Below, one piece after another: positions 1 to 12,127 of a DNA stretch of 64,000 nt. The stretch lies in the NCBI GenBank assembly GCA_947044365.1, contig OX345636.1, positions 21,678,548 through 21,742,547 on the forward strand, given 5' to 3'. This stretch comes from Petrosia ficiformis (lineage: Eukaryota > Porifera > Demospongiae > Haplosclerida > Petrosiidae). The position numbers and the translations under genes were made by a program. The notes beneath the pieces were generated by a model, which made no database searches, had not been told where the DNA came from, and saw nothing but the letters and a program-made list of their open reading frames with translations. Numbering within the stretch: the stretch's first letter is position 1; every line of letters begins with the position of its first letter.

Positions 1-190
1 GGTCTTTTCGTGAACCCTGAAATAACTGGTGAATTATGTGGATTGTGTGGTAATGCAAGTGGAATCCTAGTATCATCTGATGGAATGATAGTTAATGATT
101 TGGCAGACCAGTACCAGATTGAGAAATTTGCTGATAGCTGGCAGAGGGAGCCACGTTACCAGATTCTACGAAATGATGGAAGGGACTGCA
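1..190 (+). CDS. Partial VWD-domain exon, 3' part of a gene running off the left edge
   Basis: The frame is open from base 1 and reads GLFVNPEITGELCGLCGN, then a D-rich stretch and F.DSW. This is the LCGN...D...F..SW ending typical of von Willebrand factor type D domains. The exon ends at a good donor (GTATGT at 191), leaving phase 1, the same intron phase as every intron of the Calx-beta gene at 24191-54320. VWD domains occur in large secreted matrix and mucin-like proteins, including sponge aggregation factors. No later exon of this gene was found before the repeats at 452, so the gene may end in an exon not recognised here. The in-frame GTG at 10 is not a start. The VWD call is firm; membership of the aggregation-factor family is inferred. 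Confidence 0.75.
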
Positions 191-451
191 GTATGTCATT
201 TTATGTATTAAACAAATTATCAGTGTTCTGCCCTCACTGGTCGGCACTGGTTGGGAATAACCACCTCTTATATAAATTAACCACCTCTCAGATAATACAT
301 ATATAGGCTACTGAGACTGGATAAATAGCACTAAATACAATGTAGAATCCAACTACCACTTAAATATCCTGGGCAGAACACTGGATTATATATTGATGCT
401 ATACTCTTTTGGTGGCCTTGTTTGCTACTTTTCATGTGGAATTGCTAATAA
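191..451 (+). other. Intronic or intergenic, nothing recognised
   Basis: Follows the splice donor at 191. AT-rich, with no further VWD-like frame and no clear polyadenylation context. Confidence 0.4.
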
Positions 452-926
452 TTATGGCCCGTAGGGCCATCCCTATGATTGCTTTCCCACGGGTTCGATG
501 TATGTTTATATAATATATATATGTTTGTGTCACCTACGCGAGTATGCGTTGTATACGTAGTTAAGGAAGTTACATCATTCCCGGGGGGCTCGGTCAATTA
601 ATGGGCGTGGCGCGTAAAAGAACGCGCGATCAAGCTCTACACATCAGCAGAAAGAAAGCTGTGTAGCTTACGTAGAAACTGGAACTAATAGCTAGCTATT
701 CTGCCTGAAATATATTCCTAAAGTTCTACAAGGTCCTTTGAAAGGTCAGGAGAGTAGATAATCAAAACAATAACTATAATAAGCTGTTGTCTTTCATGCT
801 TGATAAAGTCAGCCATGATTACTGAATGCTGGACACCACAAAGCAGTCATAGGGATACTTTTATCTTCACTTAAACTTGTAAAGCAATCATAGGGATGTT
901 TTTTTTCTCTATATACACTTGTTTAA
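452..926. repeat. M1-family MITE-like repeat, copy 1
   Basis: One of three copies of the same short element (others at 37521-37880 and 44890-46080). They share a left end with CCCTATGATTGCTTT, a central block with GTATACGTAGTTAAG, a block AAGTTCTACAAGGTCC, and a right end AAAGCAGTCATAGGGATAC. The two ends carry inverted ATCCCTATGA(T/C)TGCTTT, so this is a non-autonomous inverted-repeat element. There is no coding capacity. The outermost ends do not pair, so exact boundaries are uncertain. Confidence 0.6.
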
Positions 927-1489
927 TAATATGGTAACATACATGTAGCGAAATAACCCAATCTAAAAAGTATGTTAAGTCAAATACTTTGCATAACACT
1001 TATTATTATTCTTTTAGCTGTTTGTTCACTCGCATTCTCTTTTTATCATCCATCCATTGAGGCATGGCATGGCATGCATGTCTGTTTCAAATCTTTGCAA
1101 ATCAACTAAAGCAAATTACAAGAAGCCAATGGAAAGTTTCTTCGATCTTCCAGTAGTAAGCCTATATAATAGCCATTGAGCTATATAGGCATACTATTAC
1201 TGTAACTTAAATAATTATTATTGGTCATTATTGTCATACAAAAACAATACTACGTCATTTGCGTACCTCAAAAGATATTCATGTACAGACAAAGCTAGCT
1301 AGATTCCATGCCTAATTGAACAGCTATGATTACGTATACCCAATTAGTATATATAGCCTTGTCAATGCATCAGCAGTCTGTATATACACTGTATAGTACA
1401 GTTATGCACTCATCTAGCCTATATATCTATTGCATCTGCCCTCTATACCCATGCTCCTTGTAACCATCTAGGAGGTGCACGATCTGTGT

Positions 1490-3790
1490 ACACAGTGAAT
1501 TGGTGACCCCAGAGCTATGTTCTGTAGTGCTTGATTGGCCAGACTACTCCCGGGCCTTTAGTTGATAATTCACACCCAAACCCTCACCATTAGCACCAAT
1601 GTGGAGGACAAATTGCTTTGTAAAGCCTGGCGAGGATAAAACAGGCGGTGATGTAAGCAACTTCTTCATGTGTTCAAATGCAACACAACACTTGTCCATA
1701 GCATTAGACACAACAATAGATACAATGGACTTGCTATTTGTGAAAATCCAGGGACAAATCCATAGTAAACCGCAAGTCCCATAATCTCTCAAACAGTTTT
1801 CATAGCTGTCAGTAAAGGAAATAACTGTACAGTATCAAGTTTGTCAGTGTCTGGAACAACTCCTTTTTTTGACACGATCTGACCAAGATTACACACTTCT
1901 GAGCAACCCAGAGAATACTTATCTGGATGTATTTTATGACCATGTTTCGATCAACACAGAATCTCAGAGTGCATGTTGTATTACTTGATCGTCCAACATC
2001 TCCTTTACCATTCTGGAGATTTGATCACATGATGTGGCTGTTGAATTTGAAGATCATCAGATGTTCCAACAACATGTTCTACACATGTAATCTTTATGAC
2101 ATAGAAGTCAATCATCTAGTTCCAACTCTGATGATAGTCCTTTGTTCCTTTAACTAGTCCTCCCAACACAACACCACACTGTCCTGGAACACGTTCAGTA
2201 TGAACAAAGCATACAGGAGCATCACCAATAGAATCCTCCATTCGGAGTCTTGTTGAATCCTCCACGGATTTCTACTCCATCACACACAAGTAACAGCACC
2301 TAGGCATGATATCACATTGGGAAGGAAGGAATACCTGGAGTTCTATCTAAGTGCAGATATATCACAGTAACAGCACTCTCCCGTTGAACTCAATTTCAAC
2401 TTCAACCATAGTGGTTATAACCTCTCAGGAATACATCTTGTACAGGCAATGGTTCAGCTGTCATACCAACTTTCTTTCCTATGACCCTGAAGATGTCAAA
2501 TGACATGATCGTGACTGACGACCCAGAATCGACTAATGCCTCAACAGGTTGATCGCAAACTTTAACACTAGCATAGTAGAGTGATCCTACAGATCCTGTG
2601 ATTTGAAACGACTGCTTGTGTTCTCCTTCAGTCCACGCTGTATATTGATCAGATCACAATGACTTGCTTCATTCTCTTGGGTTACAAATGACGTCATAGT
2701 AGATTGGTGTTTTGTAGATACAGGAACAGGAGTCTCATTAGGTCAACGACACTGTGAACAGTCTCTCAACAAATGGCAATAACGTTTGTATTGATAACAT
2801 TTCAACCCTCAGGGAATGAAAATTGAATCTTTTGACATTTTAGCTTGTTCTTTTCCCACAACAGACGTATTTACTAGTAAAAGGTCTAGATGACTGATGA
2901 ATGAAGTGCTGACAGCAGCTTGTTTTGTTCTTTTGCAGCCCATGCTAAATGTAGATCATCGGCAATTCTCTTGGCAGAAGGCAAGACAATTTCCTGCCAC
3001 CTCAAATTCAAGCCTTGAGTGAAAAGATCATTCTTGCAATGCTTCACCTTATCTGGTAGGATTGCATGTATACTCTCTGCCTTACCAGTTAATAATAGTT
3101 CAAAAGTGTACCAGCTTCTCTTGTTCGATCAACTTCTGCATGTGTCTCCAATTTTCAGATGCAATGAACAAAGGCATCATCAATCTCTTCGTCTCCGGAG
3201 AACTTGTAATTGTGCCATCTAATTTCTCTAATACTGGCTTCTTCAACAAACTCAGTAGCTCTGGACATTATCACCGTCTACATAAACATCAGTTTTATTC
3301 CTCTTCAGCTTCTTCTTCAGTAAACATATCAAGTATCTAATTTCTTCTCATGTGCAGTTTACATCTCTCGGTATAATTCATCCTTAGCTTTCAAACATTC
3401 CATTTCATGTTACTTCCTCATTTTTGCAGCAAAATCAGTTATCTCCAACAACACATCCTGTGTGCTAAGTAGCTTGTCTTCCAACACCATGAAGGCAGAT
3501 TTACTATCTGAGATCTTCAATTTCAGAGTCTTGATCTCGATCCTCTTGAGCTTTAATTAACTCACTCTCCACATTTTCAAACCTTTTTTCTAAACTATTC
3601 TTATCTTCCTCATCTTCTTTAACTTTTGCTTTTAAATCATTTAAGCCTTCAGTTTTGTCTTGGTATACAGCATCCTTGATTTTCAGTTGTTCAACACATG
3701 GTCTCATAAATCCATTACAATCCTCTTCTATCCATCTCGATGGGACCTCCAAATGTAAACCTTTTTCTGTCGATGTCTGATTTAAAGTAT
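1490..3790 (-). pseudogene. Decayed Ty3/gypsy LTR retrotransposon (gag-protease-RT/RNase H pieces)
   Basis: On the minus strand, from its 5' side: a coiled-coil acidic gag-like stretch (3752-3504, rich in E/K/D with KEDEEDKNSLEKRFENVE); a zinc knuckle near 2815-2755 reading CYQYKRYCHLLRDC, in which the second Cys of the CX2CX4HX4C pattern is Tyr; an aspartic protease near 2600-2490 with the active-site motif VDSGSS; then 1792-1544, the end of the RT connecting into RNase H (LLTSPPVLSSPGFTKQFVLH, then GANGEGLG). Most of the reverse transcriptase is gone, frames are broken between the pieces, and no integrase was seen. No LTRs could be delimited. This is a relic inside the segmental duplication. 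Confidence 0.75.
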
Positions 3791-3799
3791 GTATATTAA

Positions 3800-4540
3800 A
3801 ATACTAACTCTCTCCTTCAATAAAAAGTTACAAGTACAATGGCTACAATCAACTCAAAAGAAAAACGTGGAGACCATGTGTTCTTGTAACCACATTTTAT
3901 CTTTAAAAATATAATTGAGAATCCATACTATGCATTACAATTCCGTGGACAATAATTATGCAGGTCATAGTGATTGCACAGCTCCACCTACACTCGCTTT
4001 AACACGTATTCCTGGGATAATTTTCAAAAAAACCTTTAAATGTTTACATTACACCTTTTATTTTTATCTGTACGCCATTATTATACTATAACATAATATT
4101 TTAAACTATACTTGACACATTTGTTTTCTATATAAAAAGAAGGACAAACTACCCACTGAACATGACATAAAAGATCGAAATGTTGTTTTGCAGTTTTATT
4201 TGTTTCTTCATAATAAAATCTTTTGGCAAAGTCAACCACAATACTATGTACAAAAAAGAAAGATGAATGTTCATTACGAATTATGAAAGTACATCAATAA
4301 TTATGCAGGGTAGAATATACATTGTGCTAAAGAACATTTAGTAATGCAGTAAACTAACAATATCAGGCTGTCATGCCTGTATATCATAACACACCTTACA
4401 TAGAAGAAAATAATAGAAGGGGCACAAAACAAAACAACTTTCTATTCTGAATTGAAAATGTACAGGCTTGTGAGATATCATTTATTGTAATAAAATTATA
4501 TATATTATGTATATTATATATATTATATATATTATATTAT
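3800..4540. other. Upstream flank of GPCR A, no exon recognised
   Basis: AT-rich DNA with a counterpart at about 55480-56080 in copy B. A signal-peptide exon for the GPCR was looked for here and not found with confidence. TA-rich tracts lie just before 4541. Confidence 0.4.
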
Positions 4541-7500
4541 ATGTCTCTTAAATTAGCACTTATAATTTGTCTTACTTTTCCTGTAGAACTTTCTCCTATT
4601 ATTACTCCAACTTATGGGAAGTTTACACTAGGGGTTACAAGAAACAACTCCATTGACATCTCAGTTAATATAACAGCTATACCTCCAATAAACCCATCTG
4701 CAATCCAGTGGTACTTTAACTCCATGCTGATTGAAGAACACAAGTCTAACAAATACATTTTTTGTTGTGGCAAACAATCATTGACTATCTTAGATGTACA
4801 ACACAGTGATGCTGGAATATATGAAATTACAGTAGGATCAAGTTCCATAAATATCACGTTGAATATCTATGGTATGTTCTTCAGTGTGTAATGCAATTGT
4901 ATGATTATATATATAATTATAATATTCCAATAACGTAGTTGAAGCTGCATTGCTGAATAAGAATGGCGTAATGACCACAAAGGAGACTGGAGAAAATATT
5001 ACCTTTAATTGTACTGCTGATGGAATTAACACACCCAAAATAATGTGGAGAAGAAATGGACAGCTTCTTTTCAATACTACAAGACTTAAAATAATCTTTT
5101 TCAGTAATAAAAAAGGATTTCGTTCCTTACCAGGAGCTCAACAGATCACTAGTTCACTAATTATCAGTGATTTGAAAGATAGTGACAGTGGTAACTACTC
5201 TTGTACTGCTGATAATGAAGCTAGGACACCAGTGTCATTGAGTTCCCCCTTTGTATTAACAGTATCATGTAATGCCACGAAGATGTTTTTTAATGTGAAT
5301 CTTACAAATTTTTGTTACTATAGCACTGCCTCCAATAAATTACTGTTCAAATTCACCATGCCTGAATGGAAGATGTCGGAGTTTAAGTGATAACTATTTG
5401 TGCACTTGTGATGAAGGTTATACAGGTCACAAATGTGAACTCAGTTGAGTGGATAAAAGCTAAAAGATTGTTTAATGTTTATAGTTTGTTCATTTCAACA
5501 GAAGTAATAGTCTATATACCACCCACAATTGAAATCCATCCAGTAGACACCATAGGTGAACTGTATCGGTCTGTCAGTCTCATATGTACAGCACGTGGCA
5601 ACCCAATACCTAATATCATATGGTACAAAGACAATATGCCTATACCAAACACTAACAGTAACACTTCTGTGTTAATATTCAATGAGCTGAACTTAAATGA
5701 TAGAGGATTTTACCATTGTGAAGCCAAAAGTATAATAAATGGAAAGAATGAATCAGATGCATCAGATATAATTGTTCTCAATATCAAAGGTTAGTTTGTC
5801 TATGATACTGTAGATATCAGTGGATTCTGTTTCATATTTGACAGGTATTGTTCAGTATGAAGCTATTATTGAATTACAATCACAATTTCAAAGTAAACAA
5901 ATCACTGACCTCATCCATCAGGTATGTATAAATAACACTTAGCAGATAGTTGTTCTATATCATCATTTTAAACAGATTAATGACTACCTCTCTGGTAGTG
6001 GTGATTTGACAAATGATGTGTCTTTTTTCCTTGTGACAGTACTGAATCAGGAAGATATTGAGTGGGTGCCACTATATAGGACAATTATCTCTTATTTATT
6101 ATTCTCTTTCACCAGTTAATATATATTATGATAATACCAATGTTTTGGCTATTTTAATCAATAGCCTTCATCAAGGTATAATGCAAAAAAATACAAACAA
6201 CAGACAGTTTAAATAGCTTAGTTCTGACAATGATAGACAGCATGATGGCTAGCTAGAGTGGTTGTGATGATAATTTCTGACATTGACACAATGGCTATGA
6301 TGGATGACATGACGACTAGCTAAGATGGCGTGGCGAGAGGAGCTCAGTGAGTGGGGTCACAGTTAACTGCTAGTATGGCTGGGGTAGGTTTCCACTATCT
6401 CTATTTGAAACCTGGTGGATATACCATGACTCATGGATGCATCGCTGGAACCATCGTTGATGTTGATGGAGAATAGTAGCATCTCCCCAGGCTATGTGAT
6501 GGTGAGAAGTCCAAGCATGCTTGGAGTTCTCACCATCATATAGCCTGTTTTTTTTTTTTTGCATTATACCCTGATGAAGGCTATTGATTAAAATAGCTGA
6601 AACGTTGGTATTATCATAATATATATTAACTGGCAAAAGAGAATAATAAATAAGAGATATGAATAATCCCAGCTATCAAGGTCTATATATAATTATATAT
6701 TATGTATTATGTATAGCCTGTAAATGTAGTTGATAATCTAACACGTACAGCCATTTAATTATTGTATTAATGGCATTCCTTCGAATGTATATATAATAAC
6801 TGAATACAGTGTTATCTATTACATTTAGTACTTATACTTACTGTCTACATCAAGGACCCTAATATGAGAATCATCATCCATTTTACTTATACTGTCTGAA
6901 TCTAACAATAGAATTAGAATCTGACACTTCTCGTGCACCTTTTTGCTCATTTCTCAACTGATTTCATCTACTTTTCTAGTTTAGAAAATTCGTTAGAAAT
7001 GATTCCAATTGTAATAACCTTAATAACTGAGGAAAAGGGAAGTGAAGAGTTATTAGAATTTGTCGAAGATAAAATGCAGAGACTTGAAACACAGTTGAAC
7101 TTTAATATCACAATTCAAGATGTTGATCGATTTGGTAAGAGAATATATAGGATAAAATGAAACAAGATCTCAAGCATTGTTTTATTCTCAGATGGCTGTC
7201 GTTCTAAAATTACTGAAATTCCTTCCTATCAATCTGGGAATACAAATTTAACAATATACATATCATGGCCAGAAAGTAACATTGGTGAACGTGCTAAAGT
7301 TCAGTGTCCTTGTGGTAATGTAACATTAGGGGGGAGGATTCTTTTAGCTACCAGATACTGTGGAGGTGATTTCACAAATGGAGGTCGATGGAGAAATCCT
7401 GATATAACACCTTGTAACTTCAGTGATGTATCTCGTGAAATATGTCAACTTGCGAAGGTATGTGTGTGCATTTAGATTTTTATAGAGGTGCTATTTACAA

Positions 7501-10397
7501 AATGTTAAACTTCTGTAGTTAGCAACAAATCAAAGGATAGAACAACTGCAAGATATCACTGACAATGGAAATGATTTGGGATCAACAGATGTTACTGTTT
7601 CAGTTGCTGTACTACTCACAACTACAGAGGAAGTATCTGGAAATCTATCTGTAAGTTATAAGTTATATGATGCAGCATATATATAATGTTTCAAAAATTA
7701 ATATTCACAGCTGACAAGTGATTTTTTGAATGTGGTAGATAATATAATAAATATAGATGAGGATACATTACAGGAGAGTCAAGAATCTTCCAATACCTCG
7801 GCCAAGTGAGAATTTTTCATGATAATTCACTAGCACTTGTTATCTTCTAATAGGATACTTGAAGCTATTGGATCTATAGTTGGAGATATTCCTGTTGGAA
7901 ATATTTCAGAACCTGTGGTTATTACCCGAAGAACATTTGCACTTTCAGTACAGCAAGTGGATCTTGATCAATTCATGGATATAGGTCAAAAGTTCAGTGC
8001 TAATCTTGGAGATTTTTCAAACATAAACATAAATGAGAGTATTGACTCTAGCGATTTGCAATTTGGAACCACCACACAGGCAACTGCTTCTGTTAAACTT
8101 CCTAGTAACTTATTCAGTGCAATTCCTAATGTCACTAGTAACACTAGAATCACACATGCAGTCTTCCTGTCTGATAGTTTATTCTTAAGGAGAAAGAGTA
8201 ATGACCTGGAGGTTGGAGGTATTATCATCTCAGCAGGTGTTGTAGGATATAACTCAATTCAAAGTCTAGATCCACCTGTCTCCATAAGCTTTCTCAAAAA
8301 CCCGGTATATATAACAATGATAGATTTAATTCTTGTTGTAAATCTGATATTTTCATATAGAGGATCAATGGTTCAGGACCTCTCTGCTCATTTTGGAACC
8401 CCATTTTAGATGGTAAAAAATATCTACAGAAGTAACATCAATTACTACTAGTGTATTATTTCATTATAGATGGATATGGAGACTGGTCACCTGATGGATG
8501 CAAAATTGATGAAAGTTATAATGATACTCAAGATTATGTTACATGTTTCTGCAATCATTTGACTAGTTTTTCTATACTCCTGGTTGGTCAAAGACACACA
8601 TCAACTGATTTCATTACAATGATTTGTATTTTCGCTTATAACATTACAGGATGTGTCTCCAACAATTGAACCAACAGAAGAAACACCATTGGCTCTTGCA
8701 CTGAATGCTGTGACATACATTGGAATAATCATATCAATTTTCTGTCTACTTATTACCATCATATCATATCTAAGTAGCAAGTATGTTAATTATTTATAAC
8801 TTTTTTTTTAATGTGATATTCATTCTTTACTATAGGAAACTACGTACCTCAGAAAATGGTCAACTACTCATTAATTTATGTTTAGCTTTAATTGGTCTAT
8901 ATATAACGTTCATATTTGCCATTCATAGCACACCAGTAATTGGTTTATGTGCATTTGTAGCTGCTACTCTGCAGTATTTTTTTCTTGTGAGCTTTATGAT
9001 TATGGCATCTGAGGCTATTAGCCTTTATATGAAACTAGTTGTTGTTCTTGGAAGAAATATACCTCATTTTGTTATGAAAGCTACTCTTATTAGTTGGGGT
9101 AAGTAATATTACATATAAGCATAGTTATTGTAATTTTGCATAAGGCAGTTATGTGTGTGAAAATCAATTCTTTATCGTCTTTTAGTGACACCGATATTTA
9201 TTGTCCTCTTCTGCTTTGCTCCAAATTATGAAAACTATGTCAGTGACCATTTGTAAGTTTTTAATCAATAAATATGAACTCAAAGTATGTCAAATATTTA
9301 ACCACTTTGAACAACTAGGGACAAATAGCTTTGGATTATTTATTCTTCCTTGTTTAGTTTTCTCTATTCACTCTTCTATCTCTTTTATAATTTAATAATT
9401 TTATTTCACATTATTTGTCTGATTCCAGGTTTAAGTCTATATATTCTTACTTGTACACTTCATTAGTATCGAAGTATACAGATTTAATTTTGTACTCGGA
9501 GGTCTGTATTTCATATATAAGAACAGGAAAAATTATGTAATTATTTCATTCATGTAAAAATAATAATTCTTATTATGTTATATATTTATGAATATAATAA
9601 TTAGGTACTCTCTCCCTTCCTTATGAAGAATAAAAATAATTTTATTTTAAATTCCATTCTGTAGTTGTCGTGCATTTAATATACCATACTATATTGGAAT
9701 GGTGGTTCCTTTCTTGATTATTTACATTTTCAACTGGATGGTATTTTGCATTATAATTGTCTCACTATTCCGTAAAACATGGACATCAAAGAATTTCAAG
9801 AAGAAACAAGAAAACATTTCCTTTGTTCGTCAACAGCTTGTGATTGTCACAGTTCTGTCCATCTTTTTCGGTTTAGGATGGGGCATTGGATTAATTGCTA
9901 CTCAGGATATTTACGATAATAAATTTGTTCGTGACATGTTTGCTGCCCTGTTTGTGATTATCACTGCTTTTCATGGATTATTTCTGTTCATTATGCACTG
10001 CCTTCGTTCAAAAGATGTTCGAAATGTTTGGAAACAATTGTTTTATGGGAAGTTTAGTGATCAATTTCAGATGTATTACTCACACGCCAGAAGCTCGGAA
10101 AATACAGATACTTTGAAAAAGAAAGTCAGTACATCCACTCTCCCTCTAGAGGAAGTGATAAAAGTTGACAAGAAAATGGCTAAAGAAGAAGAAGCAGGAA
10201 TGGAGGAATCTACTTTTAATCAAGCCACTATAGATTTGGATACTAGTGGTGAAGAACATGAGAAACAGGAAATGAAGAAGGAATTGTCGAATGCGGAAGT
10301 AAAGGTGGAAGAATCTTATCTTGCTATAACATTAGAATGTGCAGACGATGATGGAGAGAATGAAGTGGATGTGGATCCCACTGATCCAAAAAACTGA
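4541..10397 (+). CDS. Adhesion GPCR with Ig, EGF, HormR and GAIN/GPS domains (copy A)
   Basis: A 17-exon gene encoding about 1229 aa. Exons: 4541-4871, 4939-5268, 5324-5443, 5502-5789, 5845-5921, 5976-6061, 6980-7134, 7192-7457, 7519-7650, 7711-7805, 7854-8304, 8361-8412, 8470-8582, 8650-8780, 8836-9098, 9186-9252, 9665-10397. All boundaries are GT/AG and the phases close to the stop. Domains: Ig-like 1 and 2 (W.RRNG, DSGNYSC), an EGF module in exon 3 (NYCSNSPCLNGRC, CTCDEGYTGHKC), Ig 3 (IWYKDN, DRGFYHC), HormR (exon 8, Cys-rich with CPCGN and YCGG.F.NGGRW), GAIN, and GPS (CFCNHLTSFSILLV, predicted cleavage between L and T). Seven membrane segments begin in exon 14 (LALNAVTYIGIIISIFCLL), followed by an acidic cytoplasmic tail. 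The family senses matrix or cell contacts and signals through G proteins. Start: ATG 4541 gives a signal-peptide-like MSLKLALIICLTFPV, but CTTACTTTTCCTGTAG just before 4587 looks like an acceptor, so the true first exon may lie upstream. Confidence 0.88.
5324..5443 (+). CDS. EGF-like exon of GPCR A
   Basis: A 120-bp phase 1-1 exon. It is easily missed because the longest open frame here is a different, meaningless one. In the spliced frame it has six Cys in EGF spacing (C.NSPCLNGRC...YLCTCDEGYTGHKC). The AG before 5324 and the GTTGAG donor at 5444 keep it in phase with both flanking Ig exons, so it is a self-contained domain cassette. Confidence 0.85.
6086..6660. mobile_element. Foldback element with about 105-bp terminal inverted repeats
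   Basis: The left arm (about 6088-6190) and right arm (about 6545-6655) are near-perfect reverse complements, both containing a block like TATATATTATGATAATACCA and the pair GGCTATTGATTAAAATAGC. The central part has no coding sequence, though it includes a short inverted pair (GGTGAGAA... / ...TTCTCACC). It sits in intron 6 of GPCR A and stretches that intron to 918 bp. The copy B intron keeps only a scrap (AGCTGAAACATTGGTATTA near 57720). Confidence 0.8.
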
Positions 10398-11283
10398 TCA
10401 GTGAATGCTGATATTTACAAACCAGTGTCTTTGTTCTTTATTCGTATTTCATTGTAGCACTTTTTTTGTACTTGAAGTAATTTAATGTTTACGTAGCTAG
10501 TTTATTAACTTTGTTTCGCATTATAATTATAATTTAGAGTTCACTAAGTGCAAAAATATAAACATTACATAACACAGTGTCTTGTCAAACAGTTAGCAAA
10601 TACTGATTTGGGATACTCAGCAGTGATCACTTTGAAAGGTTGCAAGCTTTTTTCACACATTAATATACTCATTAATTAAGTTAATTAATAATAGGAACTT
10701 GTGCTATTCCGGCTTCCTTGTTAGCTACAATTGGTAAATCACTTGTAGAGAAAAAAAACAGATTAGCTATACAAACTCATCTATAATATATAATTAATCA
10801 TTATTAAGAGTTGGAAGAAAGCCTGCCATATAATACTAGAAAAATGTTTCTCTTCATGATCAGTATATATCAAGCAAAAATACTAATAGAAATAAAAGTT
10901 GTATATATGGATAAAAATTACAAATCAAGTGACTACAAAGGGTCCATATATTACTCCACTGAACCAAATTAATATAATAATTGTACAATAGCAACTCATG
11001 AATAAATAAACACCTATTGTAGCCAGGTGAACGGGACCCTTGTGGAAAGGACGGTCATGACCAGAGCGTATTCTGAATTGAATGAACAAGTTGAGTGGGC
11101 CGCTGCAACTACAGTTGGCACTACAGCCTGCCGGGCTGAGGCTAGTCACATGTACTGTGCTGAATTGAAAGCCGGGATGAGAGAATTGACCATGTAAATA
11201 ACTGAAATAATCATTAACTTAATTTACCACTTATTCATGCCAATCTTAATCGGAGCAGATCGGCAGAATCTTTTAACCCACCA
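10398..11283. other. 3' flank of GPCR A
   Basis: Contains the likely 3' UTR (to about 10600, conserved at 61403-61600) and the right boundary of the segmental duplication near 10915. Unique AT-rich DNA follows. No gene was recognised. Confidence 0.5.
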
Positions 11284-11370
11284 ATTATTAAACGGAGCAG
11301 AATATGGGAATTGAAAGAGATGTGGGGCCACCATCTCTTTCAATTCCCGTATTCTGCTCCGTTTAATAAT
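11284..11370. repeat. Near-perfect 87-bp hairpin
   Basis: The arm starting ATTATTAAACGGAGCAGAAT and its reverse complement ending GTTTAATAAT pair over about 39 bp with one mismatch and a loop of about 8-10 nt around TGGGGCC. It is GC-richer than its surroundings. It is probably a short foldback element; a small-RNA precursor cannot be excluded. Confidence 0.8.
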
Positions 11371-11413
11371 ATGTACATAATTATGTGAAACAAGGCGTGG
11401 TCTTTCTAAATGA

Positions 11414-12127
11414 ACTTGTGGGCGAGAACGTATTTTCTCTGACATACCTATCCAAGAACCCTCTAAACTACACGTAATAGTAGGGAGAAATCACACGAAA
11501 TCTACCTATACATCAACTAGGACACACTATATTGAACAAGAGTTCTTTCGTTGTGAAAGCTGTTTTAAAGGTAAACAGAATTGTGGTGTATATGCAACCT
11601 GTGCTAGAACTTGCCATGACAATCACAGGGTTTACTCAATAGGAACAAGTAGTTGCTTTTGCGATTGTGGGCTTCAAAATTATGCAATATGCTGTAAAGT
11701 TGGTGAGAAATGTTCCTACGATGCCTTTGAGAAAGTATCTACTGTCCAAAATTGGTACGAGTGCCATACATGTTGGGGAGGTGAACCATCTTTGGGCTGT
11801 TGTGAAGACTGTGCAAACGACTGCCATTCTGGACACAAACTAGTACCTCATATGATCATGCACCATCATTGTTTCTTTGTGATTGTGGCCATAAGCATAA
11901 TCCTAATGTCTGCACATATATATCATTCCACTGGCAGCAATTTCCATAAGCAGCCTTTCTACTTCAGCCACAAATGTTTCACAAACCCTATCGCTGAAGG
12001 TTGTTGTTACCAGTGTACAAAGCACTGTCATGATGGACATAGAATCAGTTTCAAGGGCATAATTTCAGCTTATTGTGACTGTGGATTAACTATTTGTTTT
12101 GTAAATTGTAAAATACCTTGTAAATGA
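11414..12127 (+). pseudogene. Triple UBR-box-like zinc-finger open frame, no start codon, one frameshift
   Basis: The frame is open for 237 codons from just after a stop at 11411. It reads three similar Cys/His modules: repeat 1 (11549-11680: RCESCFKG, CARTCHDNHR, CFCDCG), repeat 2 (about 11758-11900: YECHTCWGG, CEDCANDCHSGHK), repeat 3 (about 11970-12090: HKCF, CYQCTKHCHDGHR, YCDCG). The C..C, CH..H and CDCG pattern is that of UBR boxes, which recognise N-degrons in E3 ligases. In repeat 2 the CDCG lies one base out of frame (TGTGATTGTGGC at 11878), so one base has probably been lost, although the main frame stays open through the next repeat. There is no in-frame ATG before 11849. It could be an internal or last exon of a spliced gene, or a recently broken copy. 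Confidence 0.65.

Larger units (their letters stand above)
1213..10915. repeat. Segmental duplication, copy A (partner 54911-61885)
   Basis: Collinear and strongly similar to 54911-61885 from GGTCA..TTGT.CATAC on the left to ATAAAAG.TGTAT at about 10890-10915. It holds the retroelement fragment, the whole adhesion GPCR gene and its 3' flank. Copy A carries about 2.1 kb more retroelement sequence (about 1747-3868) and an inserted foldback element (6086-6660) that copy B lacks or retains only as a scrap. Introns and flanks are conserved as well as exons, so this is a DNA-level duplication in the same orientation. Confidence 0.9.

Noticed and set aside
1927..2157. Plus-strand frame at 1927-2157 as a gene
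   Set aside because: It overlaps the minus-strand Ty3 relic and shows no domain.
5324..5390. Plus-strand frame running through 5260-5390 as coding
   Set aside because: It crosses a donor (GTAATG at 5269) and an intron. The real EGF exon uses another frame.
7986..8228. Minus-strand frames inside GPCR exons (also 58990-59301, 4612-4857, 56124-56363)
   Set aside because: Antisense shadows of conserved GAIN and Ig exons, with no protein similarity of their own.
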